64,000 bases of DNA from Pseudovibrio brasiliensis (GTDB lineage Bacteria; Pseudomonadota; Alphaproteobacteria; Rhizobiales; Stappiaceae). The position numbers were made by a program, and so were the translations under genes. Under the pieces are notes generated by a model, which was not told the DNA's origin, did not search any database, and saw only the letters and a list, made by a program, of their open reading frames with translations. The stretch spans positions 544,501 through 608,500 of the forward strand of contig NZ_CP074126.1 of assembly GCF_018282095.1 (NCBI RefSeq), in the 5' to 3' direction. Positions 55,733-64,000 of this stretch are shown piece by piece. Each line of letters opens with the position of its first letter. Position 1 is the stretch's first letter.

Positions 55733-55922
55733 CTGGTTGTAAATGTCGCGTCAGAACCTACAAAACTAGTGTTGACTTACGTGGCATTTTTCCTGATTCT
55801 AGTGATGCAGCGAAAATGATGTTCTTGGGAAGTGTTTCTCGACTTGACGAAACAGTTGGAACGAGTCATTGAACTGCAATCAAATATTCGCAAGTTCGGC
55901 AGTCTAAAGAGGAGATACTCAC

Positions 55923-56465
55923 ATTCGCCGTCCGTTTCGCGCACCGCCACCCACTAAGGAAGGGCCGCGCACCAATAAAGAGATTCGCGTTCGCGAAGTG
56001 CAGCTGATCAACGCCGAAGGTGACAACCTCGGCCCAACTCCAACCGAAGAAGCCCTCGCAATGGCGGTGGAACAAGGTTTGGATCTGGTCGAAATTGCTC
56101 CGAACAGTCAGCCACCTGTTTGTAAGATTCTGGACTATGGTCGCTACAAGTACCAAGCTCAGAAGAAAGCTGCAGAAGCACGCAAAAAACAGAAGATCGT
56201 TGAGATCAAAGAAATCAAGATGCGTCCAAACATCGACACTCATGATTATGAAGTGAAGATGAGAAACATGCTGCGTTTCTTTGAAAGCGGAGACAAGGTG
56301 AAGGTGACCCTGCGCTTCCGTGGCCGTGAAATGGCCCACCAGGATCTCGGCATGAAGCTTCTGCTTAAGGTGAAGGAAGAGACCCAGGATATCGCTAAGG
56401 TCGAATCCCATCCTAAGCTGGAAGGTCGCCAGATGATGATGGTGCTTGCACCTATTTCTCGTTAG
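55923..56465 (+). CDS. infC: Translation initiation factor IF-3 (AUU start)
   Basis: 180 residues, the full family length, only when the rare ATT at 55923 is taken as the start: AAAGAGGAG lies 8 bp upstream (55906-55914) and the product begins (M)[20 protein letters not shown]. The next Met would remove the conserved N-terminal [17 protein letters not shown] initiation is the known device by which IF-3 limits its own synthesis. N-terminal domain VRLIN-like and linker [15 protein letters not shown], then C-terminal [15 protein letters not shown], are intact. It is followed by two deaminase genes, rpmI and rplT. Confidence 0.95.
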   Translation: MRRPFRAPPPTKEGPRTNKEIRVREVQLINAEGDNLGPTPTEEALAMAVEQGLDLVEIAPNSQPPVCKILDYGRYKYQAQKKAAEARKKQKIVEIKEIKMRPNIDTHDYEVKMRNMLRFFESGDKVKVTLRFRGREMAHQDLGMKLLLKVKEETQDIAKVESHPKLEGRQMMMVLAPISR

Positions 56466-56596
56466 TAGGCTCAGGTTGAAGCGCTCCAGCTTGGTTTCTG
56501 TGTAGCTACTCAACCGCAGCCCCAGAGAATTTTGAGATTACCCGGCACAGCGTGTCGGGTATTTTCATTTGGGGCAACGAAACACGGTTGGAGCAC

Positions 56597-57103
56597 ATGG
56601 ATAACGAGCTGGCCACACACCAAAAGCGCATGCAAGCACTGGTGGACTACACCGCAACCTCCTTTGAAACACCATATCCTACGCCCTTCGGCGGCGCTCT
56701 GTATGGCTCAGACGGAACCTTGCTTGCGCAGGCCTACAACAGAATGGTCCGCGAATGCGACCCCAGCAGTCATGGTGAGATGAACGCCATCCGCGAAGCC
56801 TGCAAGAAGTTCAAGACCCGCAGCTTTCCCGGTAGTATCCTCTACGCCACTTCAGAACCCTGCCCAATGTGCATGACTGCCACCATCAGCATCGGCGTGG
56901 AAACGCTGGTCTTTGGTGCTTTCACAAATGAGGATGCGATCAATTTCTGGCCGCAGGACATGGATCTTCGTGCCCGCGACATTGCCGAGCATATTATCAT
57001 GCGTCCAAAGATAGAGATTATCGAAGGCGTTGAACGTGATGCCTGTCGCCAACTCTTTGCAGATTGTGCAAGCACCATGATCAAGCTCGGTATTCGCATC
57101 TGA
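56597..57103 (+). CDS. Cytidine/guanine-deaminase-superfamily nucleoside deaminase, copy 1
   Basis: 168 residues from the ATG at 56597, preceded by TTGGAG. Zn-binding motif HGEMNAIREA (His and the proton-shuttle Glu; most relatives have HAE) and PCPMC make it a catalytic CDA-fold deaminase. The size and the FGGALYGSDGTLLA and FWPQDMDL blocks resemble guanine deaminase/GuaD-like and TadA-related enzymes; the true substrate is unknown. It is about 60% identical by eye to copy 2 just downstream and lies between infC and rpmI. Confidence 0.85.
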   Translation: MDNELATHQKRMQALVDYTATSFETPYPTPFGGALYGSDGTLLAQAYNRMVRECDPSSHGEMNAIREACKKFKTRSFPGSILYATSEPCPMCMTATISIGVETLVFGAFTNEDAINFWPQDMDLRARDIAEHIIMRPKIEIIEGVERDACRQLFADCASTMIKLGIRI

Positions 57104-57145
57104 CGAGTATATCTTATTAGGGCTAAAGGCTGGGAGAGGAATGTC

Positions 57146-57655
57146 ATGGCAGAAAGCGAATTGGAGCTGCACCATCAGCGCATGAGGGAGTTGATCGCTT
57201 TTACTGCGACCTCGCTGGAGACATCCTACCCATCGCCATTTGGTTGTGCTGTCTACTCGGCAGAAGGGGAGCGTCTGGCACAGGCCTATGATTCCGTGAT
57301 TAGGGATTGTGACCCCACCTGCCACGGTGAGATCAACGCCATCCGGCTCGCCAGTGAGACTAGCAAAACCCGTAGCTTTCCGGGCGGTATCCTCTACAGC
57401 ACGTGTGAGCCTTGCGCCATGTGTATGGCCGCCACCATCTGGGCCGGTTTTGATACGCTGGTGTTTGGCGCCTACACCAATGAAGACGCCACAAACTTCT
57501 GGCCGCAGGAAATGAACCTGCGGGCCAAAGATCTGGCTACAAGTATGGTTCAGCGGCCTGAAATGGCAATTTTCGAAGGTGTTGAACGCCAAGCCTGCCA
57601 GCAACTCTTTACGGATTATGGCCACGCACTTAAAAGGCTTGGCATCAGGATTTGA
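57146..57655 (+). CDS. Cytidine/guanine-deaminase-superfamily nucleoside deaminase, copy 2
   Basis: 169 residues, tandem paralog of copy 1, 42 bp downstream. HGEINAIR and PCAMC supply the zinc site; FGAYTNEDATNFWPQEMNL and the terminal RLGIRI are shared with copy 1. AGAGGAA precedes the ATG. Divergence between the copies sits around the substrate loops, which suggests different substrates (inference). Confidence 0.85.
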   Translation: MAESELELHHQRMRELIAFTATSLETSYPSPFGCAVYSAEGERLAQAYDSVIRDCDPTCHGEINAIRLASETSKTRSFPGGILYSTCEPCAMCMAATIWAGFDTLVFGAYTNEDATNFWPQEMNLRAKDLATSMVQRPEMAIFEGVERQACQQLFTDYGHALKRLGIRI

Positions 57656-57937
57656 AGAGCCGAAAACACCCCGCAGCACTTTAATCATGCACACTCTGGC
57701 AAGGGCAGGGGTGTAAACTGGTTGAACTCTGGCTTTTCAGGCCGAGTTTGACGGGAATCTTCTTGCATTCCCACGCTGGCAGTTTTATAAGGCCGCGTTC
57801 AAAGTCGCCCGGCGGTATTCTGCCTCCTATAATTTATAGGAATTAAGACGGAAATACAGGGCATGCCGTGGCGGCTTCTGATGCATCCATTGCAAATTTT
57901 TGATCGGTTCGCTGATCATCACAAGAAAGGACGCAAA
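57656..57937 (+). promoter_or_regulatory. Leader region of rpmI-rplT
   Basis: A 282-bp gap before rpmI. In many bacteria L20 represses its own operon through an RNA structure in this place; here I see GC-rich stretches (AAACTGG, GGCCGAG, CGCCCGGCGG) that could fold but no motif I can identify. It may also hold the rpmI promoter. Confidence 0.35.
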
Positions 57938-58135
57938 ATGCCCAAGTTGAAGACGAAGTCTGGAGCCAAAAAGCGCTTCAAACTGACCGCGACTGGCAAA
58001 GTTAAATGTGCTCAGGCTGGCAAGCGCCACGGCATGATCAAACGCACGAACAAGTTCATCCGTAACGCACGTGGTACCACCACTCTGTGTGATGCAGATG
58101 CTCGTATCGTGAAAAAATATCTGCCTTACGGCTAA
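57938..58135 (+). CDS. rpmI: 50S ribosomal protein L35
   Basis: 65 residues, normal length, from the ATG at 57938 ([17 protein letters not shown]). Basic, with [18 protein letters not shown] and the end KKYLPYG. An upstream in-frame ATG at 57863 would add a non-conserved extension and is rejected. rplT follows after 28 bp. Confidence 0.98.
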   Translation: MPKLKTKSGAKKRFKLTATGKVKCAQAGKRHGMIKRTNKFIRNARGTTTLCDADARIVKKYLPYG

Positions 58136-58163
58136 GCCTTAAAGCTGAGACCAGGAGACAACC

Positions 58164-58520
58164 ATGTCACGTGTAAAAAGAGGCGTTACCGCCCACGCTC
58201 GTCATAAAAAAGTTATTAAGGCAGCCAAAGGTTACTATGGCCGTCGTAAGAACACCATCCGCGTTGCTAAGCAGGCAGTCGAGAAAGCGGCACAGTACGC
58301 TTACCGCGACCGCAAGGCTCGCAAGCGCAACTTCCGTGCACTCTGGATCCAGCGTATCAACGCTGCGACCCGTGAACACGGCATGACCTATGGCCGCTTC
58401 ATCGATGGCTTGAACAAAGCTGGCATCGAAGTTGACCGTAAGGTTCTTTCTGACCTGGCAATCAACCAGCCTGACGCATTCAAGGCTCTGGTTGAAAAAG
58501 CACAGGCTGCTGTAGCTTAA
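58164..58520 (+). CDS. rplT: 50S ribosomal protein L20
   Basis: 118 residues, normal length, preceded by [23 protein letters not shown] and the conserved [21 protein letters not shown] block identify it. It binds 23S rRNA early in assembly and can repress its own operon. A terminator follows, so pheST is not in this transcript. Confidence 0.98.
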   Translation: MSRVKRGVTAHARHKKVIKAAKGYYGRRKNTIRVAKQAVEKAAQYAYRDRKARKRNFRALWIQRINAATREHGMTYGRFIDGLNKAGIEVDRKVLSDLAINQPDAFKALVEKAQAAVA

Positions 58521-58547
58521 TTAGCTAAAGCAAAAGAGCTTCAAGAA

Positions 58548-58578
58548 GGCAGGTTCCGAGAGGGGCCTGCTTTTTTTG
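58548..58578 (+). terminator. Intrinsic terminator after rplT
   Basis: GCAGG (58549-58553) pairs with CCTGC (58566-58570), with partial inner pairing, followed by TTTTTTT. It ends the rpmI-rplT transcript. Confidence 0.8.
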
Positions 58579-58637
58579 TTGTCCGGCCAAAGCCTCCTCC
58601 CTATCTTGGTTCTTTGATAAATGAGGGGAGAGGAAAC

Positions 58638-59022
58638 ATGGTCACTGGCAAATGCGACTGCGGCAAAGTTCAGTTTCAGGTGGAAGCGGTGAGAGACAGC
58701 GTCACAGTCTGTCACTGTAGGCCAGTGTCGGCGTACAAGCGGTCATGTCTGGGCCTCCACTGTGGCGCCTGAAGTGGCCATCACCTTCACCGTTGATGAT
58801 GGGCTTGAATGGTACGCATCCTCAGATTTTGCAAAGCGTGGCTTCTGTAAGGGGTGCGGATCGAGCCTGTTCTATAAAATCCACGCGGAAGACTACGTCG
58901 CCATCGCAGCCGGTTGTCTGGATGAGTCAAACGACTTGCACATCGGCAAGCATATCTTCGTCAAAGACAAAGGTGATTACTACGAGATCACTGATGATGC
59001 GCCCCAGATCCAGCGGTTCTGA
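58638..59022 (+). pseudogene. GFA-family (Mss4-like, glutathione-dependent formaldehyde-activating) gene with frameshift
   Basis: The N-terminal part (ATG 58638, GAGGGGAGAGGAAAC upstream) reads MVTGKCDCGKVQFQVEAVRDSVTVCHCR. The conserved continuation QCRRTSGHVWASTVAPEV occurs in the next frame, starting at 58723, so an extra base at about 58722 breaks the frame. The remaining sequence to 59022 (GFCKGCGSSLFYKI, the second zinc pair) is intact. GFA-family proteins use zinc ribbons and are often linked to formaldehyde or aldehyde metabolism. This is a recent pseudogene or a single-base sequencing error. Confidence 0.85.
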
Positions 59023-59042
59023 ACGCGGCTTTTAGAGAGATA

Positions 59043-59070
59043 ACTCCCCCGAGCTAAAGCCCGGAGGAGT
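59043..59070. terminator. Hairpin between the GFA pseudogene and phoX
   Basis: ACTCCCCCGAGC (59043-59054) pairs with GCCCGGAGGAGT (59059-59070) at 10 of 12 positions, with a 4-nt loop. It lies between convergent genes. No T-run is evident. Confidence 0.45.
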
Positions 59071-59091
59071 GCGATGCAAGTACTCGAATGC

Positions 59092-60993
59092 TTATCCAAT
59101 CACACCATTGTCGTCGCGCTTGACCACGATAACGGAGGAGCGAGGCAGCTTACCGCCGTCTGGCCAGTTGCCACCTGGATGCTGAATGCCCACAAACATG
59201 CTGCGGCGATCAGCAGACCAGGTCAGGCCAGTCACTTCGGCTCCCTTAGGGCCAGTCATGAAGCGGGCGATCTCACCCGTCACAGGATCACCAACCAACA
59301 TCTGGTTGTTGCCCATGCCTGCAAAGTCACCTTCATTGCTGTCGCTGCCATCCGTCTGGATCCACACAAGCCCGCTCTCGTCAAAGCCCATACCGTCCGG
59401 AGAGTTGAACATGTTACCCGCATTCACGTTTTCAGAGCCAGCCTTAGGTCCTTCATGAACGGTTGGATTGCCGGCCATCACATAGAGATCCCAATCAAAC
59501 GTGTCTGAGGCATGATCCTCATTGTGAGGACGCCAACGCACGATCTGGCCGTACTTGTTGGTCTCACGTGGGTTTGGACCGTTGACAGAGGTGTCATCTC
59601 CACCTGCATTAGGCTTCACACCGCGGTTCTTGTTGTTGGTCAGGCAGCAATATGCCTCAACTGCATTCGGATTGGCTGAAATCCACTCTGGACGGTCCAT
59701 CGTGGTTGCGCCAACAGCAGAACCTGCAATACGACTGAAGATCGCGATGCTGGCCGCATCCATGCCTGTTGTTTCTGGTGTCAGAGCCAGCCATTCGCCT
59801 GTCTGATCATCATTGAACTTGGCAACATAAAGCGTGCCATCATCCAGCAAACCATCAGTTGGTTGACCCGGTGCATAAACACCGTTGGAGACAAAGCGGT
59901 ACATGAACTCACCGCGCTCATCATCACCCATATAAACAACAACACGGCCATCCGGTGCCAAGACGGCTTCTGCATTCTCGTGCTTGAAGCGGCCTAGTGC
60001 AGTGCGTTTAACAGGCGTTGAGTTTGGATCTGTTGGATCAATCTCAACCACCCAGCCAGCTCGATGAGGCTCATTTGGGTTCTTTGCAATATCAAAGCGC
60101 TCATCGAACTTGTGGTAGTCGTAGTTGTAGCCGGTATCCGTGACGCCATAGCGCTTGTACCCAGCATCAACACCGTCCATGCGCTCAACAGGAGTTGCAG
60201 AGGTTGCGCCGAAGTATCCATTGAAGTTCTCTTCGCAGGTCAGGTAAGTGCCCCATGGTGTCTTACCAGAACCACAGTTGTTGAAGGTGCCAAGAGACTG
60301 CGTGCCTGAAGGATCAACCGCAGTTTGCAGCAGAGGGTGACCTGCTGCCGGTCCAGCAAGTGTCATCGGTGTGTTGTGCGTGATGCGGCGATTGAACTGG
60401 CTGTTCTTCACGATTGCCCAACCACTATCGCCTTCTTCCACTTCAATAACCACAACACCCTGAAGGTGCTGCAGTTTCAGAACGTCATCAGCGCTCTTCG
60501 GAGCTCCATCTTCGTTCTGAGGCAGATTAATTCGACGATTAGCATACTCATGGTTGATCGCCAGCAGTTGCTTGCCCTGATACTGGAAGTTCTCCATGCC
60601 ATCAGTATTTTCACCAAACACTTTGTCAGCACCTACCGCAGAGCCACCGGTTTCATGATCGAACTCTTCAGCCCCATCTACCAGCGCATCGCCCCAGCGG
60701 GCCAGGATCTTCCAGCTATATCCTTCTGGCACATGAACAGTAGCATCGGTAAATGTTGGAATTGGCTTGAAAGCAAAACGTGAAACAGAAGCCTTCGCCT
60801 CAGAAACGGACAGGCCAAGCACACCTGTGCCCATCACCGCTGCGCCGGAGCCAAATGCCAACACACCACCCAGAAAACCGCGGCGCGAAATTGCGCGCTC
60901 AACAACGCGATCAAATTCATTCTCTTCAGCACGAGGGAAGTTCAACTCATCCCACTCATCTGCCGTGAGTTCATTCGTCAAATTATTAGCCAT
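59092..60993 (-). CDS. phoX: PhoX-family alkaline phosphatase
   Basis: 633 residues. The N-terminal twin-arginine signal SRRGFLGG (about residue 36) with the following hydrophobic stretch indicates Tat export of a folded metalloprotein. The DUF839/PhoX domain covers the rest, with NHEYANRR, NNCGSGKTPWGTYLTCEENFNGYF, YMGDDERGEFMYRFVS and the end GGNWPDGGKLPRSSVIV. PhoX releases phosphate from organic esters in the periplasm with a Ca/Fe cofactor. A possible Pho box lies upstream. It is a common marine phosphate-starvation enzyme. Confidence 0.9.
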   Translation of the reverse strand: MANNLTNELTADEWDELNFPRAEENEFDRVVERAISRRGFLGGVLAFGSGAAVMGTGVLGLSVSEAKASVSRFAFKPIPTFTDATVHVPEGYSWKILARWGDALVDGAEEFDHETGGSAVGADKVFGENTDGMENFQYQGKQLLAINHEYANRRINLPQNEDGAPKSADDVLKLQHLQGVVVIEVEEGDSGWAIVKNSQFNRRITHNTPMTLAGPAAGHPLLQTAVDPSGTQSLGTFNNCGSGKTPWGTYLTCEENFNGYFGATSATPVERMDGVDAGYKRYGVTDTGYNYDYHKFDERFDIAKNPNEPHRAGWVVEIDPTDPNSTPVKRTALGRFKHENAEAVLAPDGRVVVYMGDDERGEFMYRFVSNGVYAPGQPTDGLLDDGTLYVAKFNDDQTGEWLALTPETTGMDAASIAIFSRIAGSAVGATTMDRPEWISANPNAVEAYCCLTNNKNRGVKPNAGGDDTSVNGPNPRETNKYGQIVRWRPHNEDHASDTFDWDLYVMAGNPTVHEGPKAGSENVNAGNMFNSPDGMGFDESGLVWIQTDGSDSNEGDFAGMGNNQMLVGDPVTGEIARFMTGPKGAEVTGLTWSADRRSMFVGIQHPGGNWPDGGKLPRSSVIVVKRDDNGVIG

Positions 60994-61383
60994 TGGAAAT
61001 ATCCCGTAGAAGAAGGTGAGCGCACACTAAGGCGCCTGCATGACAACTTTACGAAACAATCAATCCTATAAAATACTGCAGATGTAATATGAGTATTGTA
61101 TTCATGTTATCGGAATTGTGGAAGTGAAATATAGATCTGATGAGTGTCAGTTAGCTAACTTGCTGTGATTTCTATATATTGTTTCATTATTCTAATTTTA
61201 GATGAGAAAATACTTCGAAATCTGGTGTAGATGCTTGACTGGACTATAGGGCATTATGAAAATTCAGTGAATTGACGCCCAACGCCATACGGCCCAATAA
61301 GAAATTTCGAAACCCTATAATCCGCAGCGTCGATTATCGCAGTTTTCACAGCCACTAAATTTTCTGAGTAAAAACTTGTTGGT
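60994..61383. other. Intergenic region upstream of phoX
   Basis: About 390 bp, AT-rich, no convincing gene. It should hold the phoX promoter, the possible Pho box at 61040-61057 and the 3' end of the minus-strand GNAT gene. Confidence 0.45.
61040..61057 (-). promoter_or_regulatory. Possible Pho box upstream of phoX
   Basis: On the minus strand GTTTCGTAAAGTTGTCAT contains TTGTCAT (six of seven to the CTGTCAT half site) with a weaker half (GTTTCGT) 11 bp before it, the usual spacing. It lies 47-64 bp upstream of the phoX start. Confidence 0.4.
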
Positions 61384-61797
61384 CTATGGCTCAATCACCT
61401 TCTGCAGGCAGATGCTTTGGGTGTTCTTGTAACCTTGTGCCTCATAAAAGCTCGCAGCCTGGCTGTTATCTCCACGCACCAGCAATTGCACTTTCCAGGT
61501 ACCACGAGCCCGCAACCAGTCTTCTGCGGCCTGCGTAATGGCCTTGCCCAGCCCTTTGCCCTGATGGTCAGGATGTGTGCTCACATAATAGAACCAGCCG
61601 CGATGCCCGTCTTCACCACACATGATGCTAGCGACAATCATGCCATTCAGTTCTCCGATAAGAACAGTTGAGTGTTCGCCCTCAAGTGCTTTTGCAATAT
61701 CCCGAACCGGATCATTCCATTCACGAAAGACGCCAGCAGCCTTCCAAAGAGCAATAACCGCGTCTTGATCGGGCAAACGCATTTCACGACAAATCAT
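61384..61797 (-). CDS. GNAT-family acetyltransferase (YpeA-like)
   Basis: 137 residues from the ATG at 61797; a GTG two codons upstream is possible. It has the GNAT fold with acetyl-CoA loop HPDHQGKGLGKAITQAA (about residue 76). The front part LPDQDAVIALWKAAGVFREWNDP matches YpeA-like proteins; the substrate is unknown. Confidence 0.87.
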   Translation of the reverse strand: MICREMRLPDQDAVIALWKAAGVFREWNDPVRDIAKALEGEHSTVLIGELNGMIVASIMCGEDGHRGWFYYVSTHPDHQGKGLGKAITQAAEDWLRARGTWKVQLLVRGDNSQAASFYEAQGYKNTQSICLQKVIEP

Positions 61798-61960
61798 ATG
61801 CACCGCGCATAGTAATTAGAAAATAGAAGTTTAGTCACAGGATGTTTTGTTATTATCCCTTGTAATCCAGTCACTTGCAATAGGATAGAGGATTAATAAC
61901 AAGGTTAATAATCTATAAGTAAAACTATGAAAACCTTTGCGCGATTGAGAGGTTTTTGAC

Positions 61961-63436
61961 ATGGCTTTTTTTAAGCGTAACACACAATTGCTTGCTGAAA
62001 CTGCTGCAAATGACCAAGGAGAAGTAATCGGTCAGTCTGCTGAAGTGGAAATCACAGAACCTAAGAGTTCCATAGATAGTGCACGCTTGTTTGGCGAACT
62101 GGATGCGCTCGCATTGGACATGGCCTCAGCTGCGGGAGAGCTGGATGCCGTTAACAACACTGCAGGCGCCCTGAAAACAGCCATGGAAAGCCTTCAGGAA
62201 GCTTCTGGGCGCGTTGTTGAAAGTAATCGGGAGGTAAGCTCAGCCGTTGAACAGACAGCAGAGCAGACGACCAATGCTCGCGATACCATGTCGAAGTCTC
62301 AGGAAGTAGTGACGGACGCACTCGCCAACATCAACAGTCTGTCGGCAACCATCAGCAACATCAATCGTCAACTGGAAGGCCTCCAGGCCTCGTTTGCCAA
62401 CGTACGTCAGTTCTCTAGTTCCATTGACGCCATCGCCCGTCAGACCAACCTTTTGGCCCTCAACGCAACAATTGAGGCAGCTCGTGCAGGCGAGGCCGGC
62501 AAAGGCTTTGCTGTGGTTGCCAGCGAAGTTAAGGCGCTTGCTACGCAAACCACAGTCGCGACTGAGCAAATTGACCAAACCATCCTTCAGCTCGGCAAAG
62601 AAGCAGATACTCTGGTGGATCTCGGTAAAGGCGCACTTGATACAGTAGCGACTGCTGAAAACGGCACACAGTCCATCAACGATCTCTTCCACGAGCTGGA
62701 AGCGATGGTCGATAACATCTCTGCTAACACAGACTCCATCCGCATCGCCTGCGCAAACAATGACGCAGATACAGACGAACTGCTGCGTAATCGCGATGAA
62801 ATGGTCGGTGTGGTTTCTGCTAATGCAGAGAGCATTGAGCAGGTATCCGGCCAGATGCTCGGAACATCACAAACAGCCGATGCCCTGCTTGCCGAAGTTG
62901 CCGTCGAACATGGCGACAATCTCAATCAGCAGATGATCGAGTACGCCAAGGATGCTGCTGCTAAAACCATGGAAGCCTTTGAAGGCGAAGTGGATGCAGG
63001 CCGCATCTCAATCAACGATCTCTTTGACTTCAACTACACCCCGATTGAAGGCTCAAACCCCGTCCAGTTCATGGCGTCCTTCACGCAAATGACTGACCGG
63101 GTGTTGCCTGATATTCAGGAACCAGTCAAAGAGCTGGATCCACATATCATCTTCTGCGCTGCACTGGATAAAAACGCCTATCTGCCAACGCACAGCAAAG
63201 AGTATTCCAAACCTCAGGGCAATGACCCGGTCTGGAACGCCGCCAACTGCCGCAACCGCAGAATGTTCGACGATCGCGCTGGCCTGAATGCAAGCAAGAA
63301 CACCAAAGAGTACAGCTTGCAAACCTATCGCCGGGATATGGGCGGCGGAGAGATCATGATGATCAAACTCGTCTCAGCCCCCATCTGGATCAAAGGCCGC
63401 CACTGGGGCAACACCCTCATCGCTTTCAATGCGTGA
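61961..63436 (+). CDS. Soluble methyl-accepting chemotaxis protein
   Basis: 491 residues without a membrane helix, so a cytoplasmic receptor. The coiled-coil signalling part has the conserved tip [22 protein letters not shown] (about residues 165-186) and a short N-terminal helix region. After it, about residues 345-491 form a separate C-terminal sensor-like domain ([73 protein letters not shown]). That order, signalling domain before the sensor, is known in alphaproteobacterial cytosolic receptors. GAGG precedes the ATG. Confidence 0.88.
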   Translation: MAFFKRNTQLLAETAANDQGEVIGQSAEVEITEPKSSIDSARLFGELDALALDMASAAGELDAVNNTAGALKTAMESLQEASGRVVESNREVSSAVEQTAEQTTNARDTMSKSQEVVTDALANINSLSATISNINRQLEGLQASFANVRQFSSSIDAIARQTNLLALNATIEAARAGEAGKGFAVVASEVKALATQTTVATEQIDQTILQLGKEADTLVDLGKGALDTVATAENGTQSINDLFHELEAMVDNISANTDSIRIACANNDADTDELLRNRDEMVGVVSANAESIEQVSGQMLGTSQTADALLAEVAVEHGDNLNQQMIEYAKDAAAKTMEAFEGEVDAGRISINDLFDFNYTPIEGSNPVQFMASFTQMTDRVLPDIQEPVKELDPHIIFCAALDKNAYLPTHSKEYSKPQGNDPVWNAANCRNRRMFDDRAGLNASKNTKEYSLQTYRRDMGGGEIMMIKLVSAPIWIKGRHWGNTLIAFNA

Positions 63437-63466
63437 TTACATCAATTGTAAGAGCTAAAAAACAAA

Positions 63467-63509
63467 AGCCCCACACTCATTCCTCTTGTTGAGAGGGGAG
63501 TGTAGGGCT
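63467..63509. terminator. Bidirectional intrinsic terminator
   Basis: AGCCCCACACTC (63467-63478) pairs with GAGTGTAGGGCT (63498-63509) at 11 of 12 positions, with inner pairing. On the minus strand a T-run follows, fitting the end of ytoQ; it also lies after the chemoreceptor gene. Confidence 0.8.
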
Positions 63510-63546
63510 GTGATTTGAGAGCGTCTTCCCTTGAATTGAGAGGGGC

Positions 63547-63999
63547 TTACAGTTCGCCGCGGATCACGTAGCGCAGGAGGTCGACCACCTGATCTGGATC
63601 TTCGGCCACTGCCAGGGCTGCGGCGTCTACTTCCTTCAGTGGGTGCGTCAGTGCCGGATCGTGCAGCACGATGATGCTTTTGCCCAAAGCTGAAGCAAAG
63701 CCAGCGTCGAATGCGGCATTCCATTGGCGATATTTGTCGCCAAAGCGCACCACAACGATGTCTGCTTCAGAGAGCAGTGTCCGGGTACGGATGGCATTGA
63801 CTTGCGCACCTTTGTGGTCCCGCCAGAAATTGCTTTCTTCAGCACCCAAAATCTCAACACCGCAATCATCGCTGGCTTCGTGATCAGTAACGGCACTGTC
63901 GAAATGAACAGGCAGGCCTGCATCTGCCGCACCATGTTCAATTCGCTCTCTCCAATCGGTGTGGATCTCACCTGAAAGATAAACACGCCACGTTTTCAT
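63547..63999 (-). CDS. ytoQ: YtoQ-family protein
   Basis: 150 residues. The start MKTWRVYLSGEIHTDWRERIEHGAADAGLPV and the block EADIVVVRFGDKYRQWNAAFDAGFASALGKSIIVLHDP match the YtoQ family, small proteins with a nucleoside 2-deoxyribosyltransferase-like fold whose function is not known. The start codon is one base from the window edge, so upstream signals are not visible. Confidence 0.88.
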   Translation of the reverse strand: MKTWRVYLSGEIHTDWRERIEHGAADAGLPVHFDSAVTDHEASDDCGVEILGAEESNFWRDHKGAQVNAIRTRTLLSEADIVVVRFGDKYRQWNAAFDAGFASALGKSIIVLHDPALTHPLKEVDAAALAVAEDPDQVVDLLRYVIRGEL

Positions 64000-64000
64000 C

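Overview
The window is bacterial chromosome from an alphaproteobacterium, most likely a marine Stappiaceae/Pseudovibrio-like or Roseobacter-like organism. This is inferred from gene content: sulfoacetaldehyde acetyltransferase (taurine/sulfonate use), a dimethylglycine-dehydrogenase-type protein, a fused PabB-PabC, YtoQ, DUF134, a PhoX phosphatase, a cytosolic chemoreceptor and infC with an AUU start. G+C looks moderate, with several AT-rich genes of foreign appearance. I see no transposase, integrase, CRISPR array or rRNA gene.

Layout. 1-9 kb: C-terminal part of a FAD/GcvT-type N-methyl amino acid dehydrogenase facing xsc, then pabBC, a membrane chemoreceptor, a MarR regulator, msrA and a small membrane protein. 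9-13 kb: an accessory zone with a 42-bp tandem duplication, tRNA-Ser(GGA), one copy of an unusual duplicated module (terminator, structured leader, ~90-residue ORF, hairpin), a GIY-YIG protein among palindromic repeats, and an AT-rich orphan. 13.5-17 kb: pheS-pheT. 17-19 kb: a DUF134 regulator with two operator-like palindromes and two paralogous small lipoproteins. 19.5-22 kb: a three-gene AT-rich cassette headed by a TIGR04255-type protein, then the second copy of the duplicated module in opposite orientation.

23-33 kb: tyrosine phenol-lyase with an aromatic amino acid permease, a protease-inhibitor-like lipoprotein, azlC-azlD with a divergent Lrp regulator, a secreted Cys-rich protein with an internal repeat, a Kef-type antiporter and a DUF2267 protein. 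33-39 kb: a 45-residue membrane micro-gene behind an FNR/FixK-like box, DUF4345, SDR/LysR divergent pair, alpha/beta hydrolase, DUF2165, PhnA-domain protein. 39.6-46 kb: lepA, two outer-membrane beta-barrel proteins, a GNAT enzyme, mepA. 46-54 kb: patatin, two WrbA-like flavodoxins, two LysR regulators, an SDR next to a degenerate NDP-kinase-like protein, an SMR exporter, a VOC protein and an esterase.

54.5-64 kb: a glycosyltransferase, then infC, two tandem nucleoside/guanine-type deaminases, rpmI and rplT in one direction, a frameshifted GFA-family gene, phoX with a possible Pho box, a GNAT enzyme, a soluble chemoreceptor and ytoQ. The often linked infC-rpmI-rplT-pheST cluster is split here: pheST lies about 40 kb away, next to the repeat-rich zone.

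The most promising unexplained signal is the duplicated module at 9740-10484 (minus) and 21419-22044 (plus). Its leader keeps a 10-bp closing stem and a UUCG hairpin with two compensatory base-pair changes between copies, which indicates selection on RNA structure.
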